Source: Paracoccaceae bacterium (GTDB lineage Bacteria; Pseudomonadota; Alphaproteobacteria; Rhodobacterales; Rhodobacteraceae). Taken from it: a stretch of DNA of 9,672 nucleotides. Every line of letters starts with the position of its first letter. Position 1 is the stretch's first letter. Positions 1-5,769 of this stretch are shown in pieces. Location of the stretch: assembly GCA_003250135.1 (NCBI GenBank), contig QKHF01000132.1, positions 1-9,672 of the forward strand, given 5' to 3'. The translations under genes and the position numbers were made by a program. The notes beneath the pieces are model-generated. The model was given only the letters and a program-made list of their open reading frames with translations, was not told where the DNA came from and ran no database searches.

Positions 1-962
1 CGCTCGTAGCCGAGCGACAGGAAATTCCAGCTGGACCACACCTTGCGCCGCTCCGGCATCAAGGCGGGGTCTCGATGCAGGACCGCCCGGTTCGGCGCAT
101 AGCGGATGTCGGAAAGCAGCGCCCGCTCCTCTGCATCCGCATCGGCCAGCATGGCGAGGTTCTGATCGGAATGCCCGGCCAGAACCACCTGGTCGAAAGC
201 CTCAGTCGACCCGTCGGCATAGGTCAGCAATGGCCGCCCGCTGGCCCGGTCCACATGCACGACTTCCAACCCCGCCCGCGCCCGAGGCCCCAGCTTTCGC
301 AGCGCGCGCGACACATACTCGCGCGAGCCGCCATCGACCGTGCGCCATTGCATGGCGCTTTCAAGCCCGGTCATCAGGTCATGGTTACGGAAGAACCCGA
401 TGAAGCTTTCGGCGGGAAAATCTCGCATCCGGTCGGCGGGCGTCGACCAGATCGCGCCGCCCATGGGCAGAAGAAACCGCAACCGCTCGCGGAAATAACT
501 CCCGAAGCCGCGTTCCTCCATCCAGTCGCCCAGCGAGATGTTGCAGAGCGCGCCCTTCTCGATCTCCTCCGGGGCGTGGCGCACGAAGCGCATGATGTCC
601 CGGAAGGCGCGCCAGAAGCGCGGGTCCAACAGGTTGCGGCGCTGGGCGAAGATCTTGTCGAGGTCGTCGCAGGCGTATTCGAACCGACCGCCTTCCAACG
701 AGAACCCGAAGGACATGTCCGACCATTTCGTGGGGACGCCCAGATGTTCGAACAGGCCGCAGAGATTGGGATAGTTGCGCTCGTTGTAGACGATGAAGCC
801 CGTATCCACAGCGATTTGAACGCCGTCATAGTCGATCTCGACCGTGTTGGCGTGGCCGCCGAACCGTCGATCCTTTTCGATCAATGTCACATCATGGCAG
901 TCCGATAGCGCCAGCGCCGCGCCGATTCCGGAAATGCCTCCGCCAACCACAGCAATCTTCAA
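1..962 (-). CDS. FAD-dependent oxidoreductase, COG2907 type (3' end outside window)
   Basis: About 320 residues are visible and the frame is open to the left edge, so the C-terminus is missing; relatives are usually around 430-450 aa. The N-terminus is a Rossmann FAD-binding motif (KIAVVGGGISGIGAA, residues 2-16) followed by an acidic strand end (TLIEK, about 26-30) and a glycine/His segment (FGGHANT, 34-40). DTGFIVYNERNYPNL (about 53-67) is a hallmark of the predicted NAD/FAD-binding, amine-oxidase-like COG2907 family. I chose the TTG at 962 because it starts exactly at the conserved motif and has an AAGGGGG Shine-Dalgarno 8 nt upstream; no ATG lies at that position. The gene begins 34 bp after the photolyase stop, so the two are probably co-transcribed. 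In Rhodobacter, related flavoproteins belong to the singlet-oxygen sigma-E regulon and, as I recall, act in membrane fatty-acid modification (furan fatty acids). That role is inferred here from family and context, and the substrate is unknown. Confidence 0.88.
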   Translation of the reverse strand, partial: MKIAVVGGGISGIGAALALSDCHDVTLIEKDRRFGGHANTVEIDYDGVQIAVDTGFIVYNERNYPNLCGLFEHLGVPTKWSDMSFGFSLEGGRFEYACDDLDKIFAQRRNLLDPRFWRAFRDIMRFVRHAPEEIEKGALCNISLGDWMEERGFGSYFRERLRFLLPMGGAIWSTPADRMRDFPAESFIGFFRNHDLMTGLESAMQWRTVDGGSREYVSRALRKLGPRARAGLEVVHVDRASGRPLLTYADGSTEAFDQVVLAGHSDQNLAMLADADAEERALLSDIRYAPNRAVLHRDPALMPERRKVWSSWNFLSLGYE

Positions 963-996
963 ATCAGTAGCCCCCTTGCGCCGCTCGCGCGACGCT

Positions 997-2481
997 TCAG
1001 GCCGCGCTGAGGTTTCTCTGCTGGTAGGCCGCCAGCGCCCGCTCGCGGCCCTCCTTCAGATTTACGAGCGGCGCGGGATACGGATCACTTTTCCTTAAAT
1101 TCCAGCTTCTTGGCGCCGCATCGAAATAGGAGAGCCCGTCGGGATGCGCCTCGGCCGGACCAAGCTCCGCCACGAAGCGGCGCACATAGGCGCCGTCCGG
1201 ATCGAAGCGCTTGGCCTGGGTTTCCGGGTTGAAGATGCGGAAATAGGGCGCGGCGTCTGGCCCGCACCCGGCGACCCATTGCCAGCCCATCGCGTTCGAG
1301 GCCGGGTCCCAGTCGATCAGACAGTCTCGGAACCACGCCTCGCCCACTCGCCAGTCGGTCAGCAGGTGCTTGGTCAGGTAGCTGGCTGCGATCATCCGCG
1401 CGCGGTTGTGCATGGTCCCGGTGACATACATCTCGCGCATCGCCGCATCGACCACCGGCACGCCGGTAAGGCCGCGCCGCCAGCGCTCGGCGTCCGGGTT
1501 GTCGCCGCGCCAGGGAAAGGCGTCCCATTCCTCGCGCCAGTTCCGCGTCTCGATATGCGGCGTGTGATAAAGCAGATGATAGGCGAACTCGCGCCAGACA
1601 AGTTCCTGTAGGAAGCGCTGCGGCCCAGCCGGATCGCCGCCCTCGAACACGGCGCGGTCCATGGCGTGCAGGCCCGCCGCCCAAGCTGTCCGCGGCGAAA
1701 TCTCGCCCACAGCCAGATGCTCGGACAGGCGCGAGGTCGCGGGTTCCGCCAGAAAGTCCCGATCTCGGGCGTAGGCTTCGACCCGCGTCTCGATGAATTC
1801 GTGCAACCGGTCGCGCGCGGCCCCTTCGCCGGTCCTCGCGTGGCGCGCCACGACAGCGGCGCCGCGATTCATGGCCCGCTCAAGACCCCAGTCGGCCAGG
1901 TCGTCCGAGGCGGGCCAGGCATCCGGTGCCGGGATACTCGCAGGCGCCGCCAGCGCCGGCGCAACCTGTCGATCTTTGACGGCCTTCCAGAACGGCGTGA
2001 ACACCTTGAAGAAGCCGCCGGTCTTGGTCTGAACCTCCCACGGCTCAAACAGCAGCGAGGCGTTGAAGCTACGGGCTTTGATCGCCGCGTCCGTGAGCGC
2101 CGCCTTCACCGCCGTGTCCCGTTCGATCGAGGCGGCGTCATACAGCCGGTTCCAGTAGACTGCGTCAGCGCCGGTCTCGGCGACCAGACGTTTCAACTCC
2201 GCCCCGGCCTCGCCCCGCCTGAAGATCAGCCGCGACCCCGCCTCCTCCAGCCGGCGCGACAGATCGGACAAGCTGCGCGACAGCCGCCAGGCGGGCGCCG
2301 CGCCCAGCGCGCGCTCCGTCACCGGGTCCAGAAGGAAGACGGGGATAACCGTCCCGCCCCGCGCCACGGCCTCAGCCAAGGCGGGATTGTCGGACAGGCG
2401 CAGGTCCCGCCGCAGCCAGACCAGCGTTTTGTGCGGCGCGGCATTGGCGCCACGGTTGCCGAAGTCTTGATCAGAAGTCAT
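997..2481 (-). CDS. phrB: Deoxyribodipyrimidine photolyase (class I type CPD photolyase)
   Basis: This 494-aa protein should repair UV-induced cyclobutane pyrimidine dimers using light and FADH-. The N-terminal alpha/beta antenna domain opens with TLVWLRRDLRLSDNPAL (19-35). The C-terminal FAD domain has LQELVWREF (291-299), MHNRARM (357-363) and ASNAMGWQWVAGCG (394-407), then APYFRIFNP. Aligned by eye to E. coli PhrB, the electron-transfer Trp triad is W324, W377 and W400, N396 matches the FAD-contacting Asn378, and W296 and W402 match the dimer-binding tryptophans. These residues point to a working photolyase rather than a cryptochrome. Length is normal for the family. About 18 residues precede the core, and no later in-frame ATG exists before the conserved motif. 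There is no Shine-Dalgarno before the ATG, which fits the predicted leaderless message. It is first in a probable operon with the flavoprotein gene at 962-1. The antenna chromophore cannot be told from sequence. Confidence 0.97.
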   Translation of the reverse strand: MTSDQDFGNRGANAAPHKTLVWLRRDLRLSDNPALAEAVARGGTVIPVFLLDPVTERALGAAPAWRLSRSLSDLSRRLEEAGSRLIFRRGEAGAELKRLVAETGADAVYWNRLYDAASIERDTAVKAALTDAAIKARSFNASLLFEPWEVQTKTGGFFKVFTPFWKAVKDRQVAPALAAPASIPAPDAWPASDDLADWGLERAMNRGAAVVARHARTGEGAARDRLHEFIETRVEAYARDRDFLAEPATSRLSEHLAVGEISPRTAWAAGLHAMDRAVFEGGDPAGPQRFLQELVWREFAYHLLYHTPHIETRNWREEWDAFPWRGDNPDAERWRRGLTGVPVVDAAMREMYVTGTMHNRARMIAASYLTKHLLTDWRVGEAWFRDCLIDWDPASNAMGWQWVAGCGPDAAPYFRIFNPETQAKRFDPDGAYVRRFVAELGPAEAHPDGLSYFDAAPRSWNLRKSDPYPAPLVNLKEGRERALAAYQQRNLSAA

Positions 2482-2487
2482 TGCCGG

Positions 2488-2517
2488 ATTTTACGAATTC
2501 GGGTTACGCTTGGATCA
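2488..2517 (-). promoter_or_regulatory. Putative ECF sigma-E (RpoE/ChrR class) promoter of phrB
   Basis: Read on the minus strand, TGATCC (2517-2512) is followed by exactly 18 bases and then TAAAAT (2493-2488). This resembles the TGATCC ... TAAGA promoters of Rhodobacter sigma-E, which responds to singlet oxygen and controls a photolyase gene. The expected start point is at about 2481, the first base of the phrB ATG. The motif and spacing are seen directly; the sigma factor assignment is inferred from the family. Confidence 0.65.
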
Positions 2518-2604
2518 CCGCGACGCTTCGAGGCGCGCCGGAATATGCGCGCGACGGGCGATGGCGCAAACAGTCAGAAGGAGACGCAATTCTAGGAGAC
2601 CCAC

Positions 2605-2883
2605 ATGCGCAGACGCGCGGATGCGGACTTTATCCGGCAGTTGGAGGGCTGCTCGCTGGCCACGGCGGAAATCCTCTATCATATGCCAGACCACCTGAAC
2701 CTGCTGCAGACCTATATCTGGCAGGACTACGATCTGGCTCCCAAATTTCCTAAACTCATATCCTTCCTCGACTTCTGGACGCGAGAGCTGGAAGGCCCGC
2801 TGCATTCGGTCAGAGTATGCCATGCGCAACTCATTAGGCCGTTGGAGTTGAGTTACCGGAACCACGAATTGACGATTCACTAG
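2605..2883 (+). CDS. usg: Usg family protein (alphaproteobacterial, function unknown)
   Basis: This 92-aa protein is recognised from its highly characteristic core: TAEILYHMPDHLNLLQTY (20-37), WQDYDLAPKFP (39-49), FLDFWTRELEGPLHSVRV (54-71) and a basic and polar tail. Usg was named from an open frame linked to the tryptophan genes in Caulobacter; its biochemical role is not established. It is small, soluble and rich in aromatic residues, with no membrane segment. The ATG at 2605 has an AGGAGA Shine-Dalgarno 5 nt upstream. The gene is divergent from phrB, with 123 bp between the start codons, and no trp gene follows it here. I see no clear vegetative promoter in the gap. A stem-loop ending in a T-rich tract lies about 40 bp after its stop and may end the transcript. 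Family assignment is strong; function is not known. Confidence 0.93.
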   Translation: MRRRADADFIRQLEGCSLATAEILYHMPDHLNLLQTYIWQDYDLAPKFPKLISFLDFWTRELEGPLHSVRVCHAQLIRPLELSYRNHELTIH

Positions 2884-2924
2884 GGCGCGCGTAGCCGCTG
2901 TCAGCGCAAATCTTGAAAGAGACC

Positions 2925-2956
2925 AAGAATCGTCTCGTTCGAGATGCAATTCTTTT
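2925..2956 (+). terminator. Candidate Rho-independent terminator after usg
   Basis: The strand forms an AAGAAT/ATTCTT outer stem (2925-2930 with 2949-2954), a 2-nt bulge, and a CGTCTC/GAGATG inner stem (2931-2936 with 2941-2946, one G-U pair) around a GTTC loop. The 3' arm runs into TTCTTTT. The stem is AU-rich outside and the T tract is short, so this is only a moderate candidate. It lies between usg and the SIMPL gene and argues against starting that gene at the ATG inside the stem (2944). Confidence 0.42.
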
Positions 2957-3009
2957 GCAGACTGGCCCGACAGGAGAACCCCTCGGCCAATCGACAGCAG
3001 GCTATTCAC

Positions 3010-3732
3010 ATGAGCAATTTCGGACTGTCGGCGCTTGGCGTCTGCCTCGCCGCCGGACTGACCGCCGCCGGGTATTTTGGCAGCCAGACCATCGTCAACG
3101 GCCATAAGGCGGTCAATCTGGCCACGGTAAAGGGACTGGCCGAGCGGATCGTGCCGGCCGATACGGCGAACTGGTCGATCAGCTATGCGGCGTCCCTGCG
3201 CGCCGATACGCCCCCGTCCACCGAGGCCCTGTTCCGCGACGCCGAGGCGCAGCGCAACGCGATCCTAAAGGTTCTGCGCGACGCAGGGTTTGCCGATGCG
3301 GAGATCACCGCGACGCCGCTCCGGTATCGAGTGTCCGAAAACCGGGATTACGAGGGCGTCTATCAGGACACCACCTACAGCGTCAGCGGCGCAGTTCGCC
3401 TCAGAACGCAGCAACTCGACAAGGCCGAGGCCGCCTACTTCGCAATGTCCGACCTGCCGCGCCAGGGCGTTCCCATCGAGCTCACGCCGCCGGAGTATCT
3501 TTTCAACTCCCTGAACGACATCAAGCCGGACATGCTGCGCGAAGCGACGGAGAACGCGCGCATCGCGGCCGATGAGTTCGCCAAGGACGCAGGCATCGCC
3601 GTGGGCGGCATTCAGCGCGCCGCGCAGGGCGGATTTTCAGTCCGGGATCGCGGCTCGGAGCATAGCGAAACCGAGAGCCGCGAGAAGCTGGTGCGCGTTG
3701 TGACGACGATAACGTTCTATCTGGAGAACTAA
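3010..3732 (+). CDS. SIMPL-domain (DUF541) membrane-anchored protein
   Basis: This is a 240-aa protein. Residues about 4-29 form one hydrophobic segment (GLSALGVCLAAGLTAAGYF and on) with few charges, best read as an uncleaved signal anchor placing the rest in the periplasm. C12 does not sit in a good lipobox. From about 36 to the end the sequence matches the SIMPL/DUF541 pattern: an ATVKGLAERIVPADTANWSISY strand near the start, alternating helices and strands (EAQRNAILKVLRDAGF, about 83-98), PPEYLFNSLNDIKPDMLREAT in the centre, and the closing strands VRVVTTITFYLEN. The E. coli member of this superfamily is YggE, linked to oxidative stress tolerance; the biochemical function is unknown. I chose the ATG at 3010 because it directly precedes the hydrophobic segment and has a CAGG 8 nt upstream. 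An in-frame ATG at 2944 would add 22 polar residues and lies inside a hairpin. Confidence 0.85.
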   Translation: MSNFGLSALGVCLAAGLTAAGYFGSQTIVNGHKAVNLATVKGLAERIVPADTANWSISYAASLRADTPPSTEALFRDAEAQRNAILKVLRDAGFADAEITATPLRYRVSENRDYEGVYQDTTYSVSGAVRLRTQQLDKAEAAYFAMSDLPRQGVPIELTPPEYLFNSLNDIKPDMLREATENARIAADEFAKDAGIAVGGIQRAAQGGFSVRDRGSEHSETESREKLVRVVTTITFYLEN

Positions 3733-3824
3733 GGTCGCCGCGAACGCGCGCCGCGTTTACCGGTCGCTAACGGCATCCATTCCATCCTGCCCCCGTCAGT
3801 GACGTCTGGTGAGGGGTTGAGAGG

Positions 3825-4703
3825 ATGAGTTCGCAGGTTGGCGCTGCGCCGGACGATGCGCCGTCGGAAGCGTCGTTCCGTCCTCGCGAAGCGATCTCGA
3901 CCGCGGTGTTCGCGACGGCGTTGCCGATCGCCGCATTCGCCGAGGCCGCCTATCTGGGCGCCGCGCCGACCGGACTATCCGGCGTGCTTCTGTTCAGCGC
4001 GGCCACCGCCCTGTCCGGCGCTTATGTCTATGGCCGCATCGAGAGCATGTCGCGCGAGATGCTCGAAGCGGCGTCCGCCGCGCGCCGGCTTCCCAACATC
4101 GGCAGCAAGATCAAGCGAACAGCGCGCGGCTCATGGGTGTCCCAAAGCCGACCCGGGCGACGCCTTTCCACCGCCCTGACCACCGCTGCATTCCAGATTG
4201 AGGCGCGCATCGACGTGCTGGAAGCCCGTACGGCGCGCGACATCGAGACCGGCCTTCTGAACCGCGACGGGTTGAGCGTCGAGATCGCGGCTGAGATCAA
4301 CCGCGCGCGCCGCACCAATCAGCCGGTGACGCTGGGGCTGATCGACATCGACAATTTCGACCGCTACGTCAGCGAGCGCGGCTCCATCGCCGCCGGCGCC
4401 GCCGTCAACATCGCCGCCCGCATCATTGGCGGACGTCTGCGCAATTATGACCGGATCGCGCGGCGCGACGCCTCCTGTTTTCTGTTGCTGCTGCCGGGCG
4501 CCAGTTCCGAGACCTCGATGGAGATTCTGCGCCGGGTGCGAGACGATATCGAGCAGGCGCTGTGCCTGCCCGACGGGGTCAGCGCGGGACTGGCGACAGT
4601 GGAGATGTCCGACACCGGGCCGGAGCCGATTCTCGGCCGCGCGGACGAACGGTTGAAGCAACTGCGCATGAGCGGCGGCGCCCGCACGGTCGACGCGGCC
4701 TAG
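3825..4703 (+). CDS. Two-TM protein with degenerate GGDEF domain, RxxD I-site motif retained
   Basis: A 292-aa protein. Two hydrophobic segments (about 24-46 and 50-70) form a membrane hairpin, followed by a basic linker (88-113) and a GGDEF-fold domain (about 138-285). The fold is recognised from DIETGLLNRDGL (139-150), VTLGLIDIDNFDRY (168-181) and RNYDRIARRDASCFLLLLPG (206-225). Where active cyclases have GGDEF, this protein has DASCF (215-219). The GTP-binding Asn/Asp pair after DIDNF is V182/S183, and the following GH...GD becomes GS...GA. Diguanylate cyclase activity is therefore very unlikely. The inhibitory-site motif RxxD is present (R206, D209) exactly five residues before the lost GGDEF, as in PleD, so c-di-GMP binding without synthesis is possible. 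GAGGGG lies 8 nt upstream of the ATG. It follows the SIMPL gene by 92 bp in the same direction, with no strong terminator between them. Confidence 0.87.
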   Translation: MSSQVGAAPDDAPSEASFRPREAISTAVFATALPIAAFAEAAYLGAAPTGLSGVLLFSAATALSGAYVYGRIESMSREMLEAASAARRLPNIGSKIKRTARGSWVSQSRPGRRLSTALTTAAFQIEARIDVLEARTARDIETGLLNRDGLSVEIAAEINRARRTNQPVTLGLIDIDNFDRYVSERGSIAAGAAVNIAARIIGGRLRNYDRIARRDASCFLLLLPGASSETSMEILRRVRDDIEQALCLPDGVSAGLATVEMSDTGPEPILGRADERLKQLRMSGGARTVDAA

Positions 4704-4725
4704 GCGGCGCCGGCGCCATGATTAT

Positions 4726-4751
4726 GGCGGCCGATTTTCCGCATTGCCGCC
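4726..4751 (+). repeat. GC-rich inverted repeat after the GGDEF-like gene
   Basis: GGCGGC (4726-4731) and GCCGCC (4746-4751) are perfect complements around a 14-nt loop. There is no T tract after the 3' arm, so it is at best a weak or Rho-assisted terminator, or a chance pairing in GC-rich DNA. Confidence 0.2.
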
Positions 4752-4842
4752 CCAATCCAAGTTTATCCCTCCGACAGCGCCAGATCGCTGAACCGGGACT
4801 GCCGGCGATACTGGCGCGCAGTTGTGGCGTCGAGAGTGGCAT

Positions 4843-5100
4843 ATGGTTGAAGATCTTGAGTACGTGTTCCGCAATATTGCGCAGGACCCTGTCAGCGACG
4901 AGTTGAAGTTGACCTTCAGCCGGTTTGTCCAGAACGCGCAGTTCTACGGGGTCGACGGACACGAAAAGACCCTCGAAGAATTCGAATCCTTCGGCAAGAT
5001 CGTGCTGATGCGCGAACGTCCCGTGAAGCCCTACTTCCATCGTCGTTTCGCACAGGCGGCGCTGGCGTTGAGCGAGGCGCTGCAGAGCGACGCCGCCTAA
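4843..5100 (+). CDS. Small conserved-looking hypothetical protein (85 aa)
   Basis: I do not recognise the family. The protein is short, soluble and probably largely helical: MVEDLEYVFRNIAQDP (1-16), ELKLTFSRFVQNAQFYG (21-37), KTLEEFESFGKIVLMRER (46-63), then VKPYFHRRFAQAALALSEAL (65-84). It has no Cys, no signal peptide and no membrane segment. The amphipathic heptad-like spacing suggests a helical bundle or a protein-binding role, which is a guess. I took the ATG at 4843, with GAGAG 6 nt upstream; an in-frame TTG at 4822 would add 7 residues (MWRREWH) with a poorer ribosome site. The gene stands 139 bp after the GGDEF-like gene and converges on the 71-aa gene with 37 bp between the stops. 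Codon use resembles the neighbours, and the reverse strand has no better candidate, so I take it as real. Confidence 0.7.
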   Translation: MVEDLEYVFRNIAQDPVSDELKLTFSRFVQNAQFYGVDGHEKTLEEFESFGKIVLMRERPVKPYFHRRFAQAALALSEALQSDAA

Positions 5101-5137
5101 CGCGCAACCTGTGGCGCGCCGGCCTGCGCTCCGCCGA

Positions 5138-5353
5138 TCAGTCCGGCTCCCAGACCAGTTTCTTCACGAATGACGGAATCTCCTGACGGGTGATTCCCAT
5201 CCAGTTCAGTTCCTGATCAGTCATCTGGCTGAGAACGCTGATCATTTGCGCCATCTGGATCGTCCGGATCACGTGCATGACGTTCCGGCCGACCGCGAGC
5301 CAGATGGCGCGGAAATAAAACACGCTCGCCGCAACTGTCGTCGCCTGGGCCAT
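5138..5353 (-). CDS. Small protein with DUF1127-like C-terminal motif (71 aa)
   Basis: A 71-aa protein starting at ATG 5353 with a good Shine-Dalgarno, GGGAGG, 5 nt upstream. The first half is hydrophobic and aromatic (ASVFYFRAIWLAVGRNVMHVI, about 9-29) and may contact the membrane or form an amphipathic helix. The second half, LSQMTDQELNWMGITRQEIPSFV (about 41-63), follows the pattern of DUF1127 tails: Leu, then a polar helix with (D)xxL, an (I/M)G(I/L)xRxxI turn, and a final helix. DUF1127 proteins are common small alphaproteobacterial proteins, and some affect phosphate, carbon or RNA metabolism; that does not assign a job here. Similarity to DUF1127 is by eye and could be superficial. The gene diverges from the acyltransferase gene across a 416-bp gap and has its own likely promoter at 5470-5498. 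Confidence 0.72.
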   Translation of the reverse strand: MAQATTVAASVFYFRAIWLAVGRNVMHVIRTIQMAQMISVLSQMTDQELNWMGITRQEIPSFVKKLVWEPD

Positions 5354-5432
5354 GCCGGCCTCCCATCGCTTTCGCGCATGTCACGGAGTTGCGGCGACTT
5401 GGAGCGCTGATGCTGACGTGCAGCAATCCTCC

Positions 5433-5448
5433 CGACCAGAACAGGTCG
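5433..5448 (-). promoter_or_regulatory. Short hairpin in the leader of the 71-aa gene
   Basis: CGACC (5433-5437) and GGTCG (5444-5448) are perfect complements around a 6-nt loop. If the promoter at 5470-5498 is right, this hairpin lies near the 5' end of a leader of about 110 nt. It could stabilise the message or bind a regulator. It is short enough to be chance. Confidence 0.25.
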
Positions 5449-5469
5449 CCGTCTAAATTACACCTGCAG

Positions 5470-5498
5470 AATATAGTCACTCACTCGCTTTCGCCTAA
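5470..5498 (-). promoter_or_regulatory. Putative sigma-70 type promoter of the 71-aa gene
   Basis: On the minus strand, TTAGGC (5498-5493) is followed by 17 bases and TATATT (5475-5470). The -10 matches the vegetative consensus at five of six bases; the -35 matches at only three. The spacing is ideal. The start point would be near 5463, giving a leader of about 110 nt. Confidence 0.4.
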
Positions 5499-5506
5499 GC
5501 GGGAGC

Positions 5507-5525
5507 GCGCATAGCCGCTATGCGC
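5507..5525. repeat. Perfect 8-bp inverted repeat (possible operator)
   Basis: GCGCATAG (5507-5514) and CTATGCGC (5518-5525) are exact complements separated by CCG. The repeat lies 9 bp upstream of the -35 box of the putative minus-strand promoter. There is no T tract on either side, so it is not a simple terminator. A dimeric regulator site is a reasonable reading, but it is inferred from geometry alone. Confidence 0.45.
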
Positions 5526-5575
5526 GGCGGACAACTCGCCGCATCGCGCGCGCCTAAGACCCGGGCCGCCCGGTG

Positions 5576-5594
5576 AAATTCATGCGCAAATTCA
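5576..5594 (+). repeat. Direct repeat AAATTCA, 12-bp period
   Basis: AAATTCA occurs at 5576-5582 and 5588-5594, each followed by GC-rich sequence of similar composition (TGCGC and ACGCGC). The AT-rich heptamers stand out in a GC-rich region upstream of the acyltransferase gene. A period of 12 bp is close to one helical turn, as in some activator sites. Two copies only, so chance is possible. Confidence 0.25.
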
Positions 5595-5609
5595 ACGCGC
5601 AGGAGGCGG

Positions 5610-5744
5610 ATGCGGCTTCAGGCGGACTTCCGTCCGACCAGGAGTTTGAACTTTTTTCCCTTTTCCAAGGCTGGGCTTTACGTCGGCGTCCGTCCCCGTC
5701 ATGTTTTCGCAGTGCGGCAAATGTCTGCGCGCTCCAACGCTTGA
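5610..5744 (+). CDS. Possible 44-aa leader ORF upstream of the acyltransferase gene
   Basis: ATG 5610 follows a perfect AGGAGG only 3 nt away, which is closer than usual for efficient initiation. The frame runs 44 codons to TGA and ends 25 bp before the ATG at 5770. The product (MRLQADFRPTRSLNFFPF at its start) is basic and aromatic and matches nothing I know. It could be a leader peptide coupled to the downstream gene. It could equally be chance, since the frame is short and the start spacing is poor. Confidence 0.18.
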   Translation: MRLQADFRPTRSLNFFPFSKAGLYVGVRPRHVFAVRQMSARSNA

Positions 5745-5769
5745 CCCATTTCTCGCAGGATCTTCGGCG

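Larger units (their letters stand above)
5354..5769. other. 416-bp divergent intergenic region
   Basis: This is the longest stretch without a confident gene. It separates the minus-strand 71-aa gene from the plus-strand acyltransferase gene and so should hold both control regions. Visible in it: a plausible minus-strand promoter (5470-5498), a short hairpin in its leader (5433-5448), an 8-bp perfect inverted repeat (5507-5525), a 5-bp repeat (CCGGG/CCCGG at 5561-5573), a direct repeat (5576-5594), a 5-bp CGGAC/GTCCG hairpin around 5622-5635 and a pyrimidine-rich run (5651-5665). I found no convincing -35/-10 pair pointing at the acyltransferase gene. Confidence 0.6.

Noticed and set aside
75..908. 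277-codon plus-strand open frame
   Set aside because: It is antisense to the flavoprotein, whose FAD motifs are clear. It is Arg/Pro/His-rich with no recognisable motif, typical of a high-GC shadow frame.
1666..2595. 309-codon plus-strand open frame
   Set aside because: It is antisense to the photolyase, which is certain, and its composition is that of a shadow frame.
2944..3009. Earlier ATG for the SIMPL protein
   Set aside because: It lies inside a hairpin, lacks a Shine-Dalgarno and would put 22 polar residues before the membrane anchor.
2515..3105. 196-codon minus-strand open frame over usg
   Set aside because: Usg is a recognised family on the plus strand. The antisense frame also crosses the phrB promoter and the hairpin after usg.
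5701..5769. Earlier ATG for the Pat-like protein
   Set aside because: It has no ribosome site, and the added 23 residues do not resemble the family's N-terminus.
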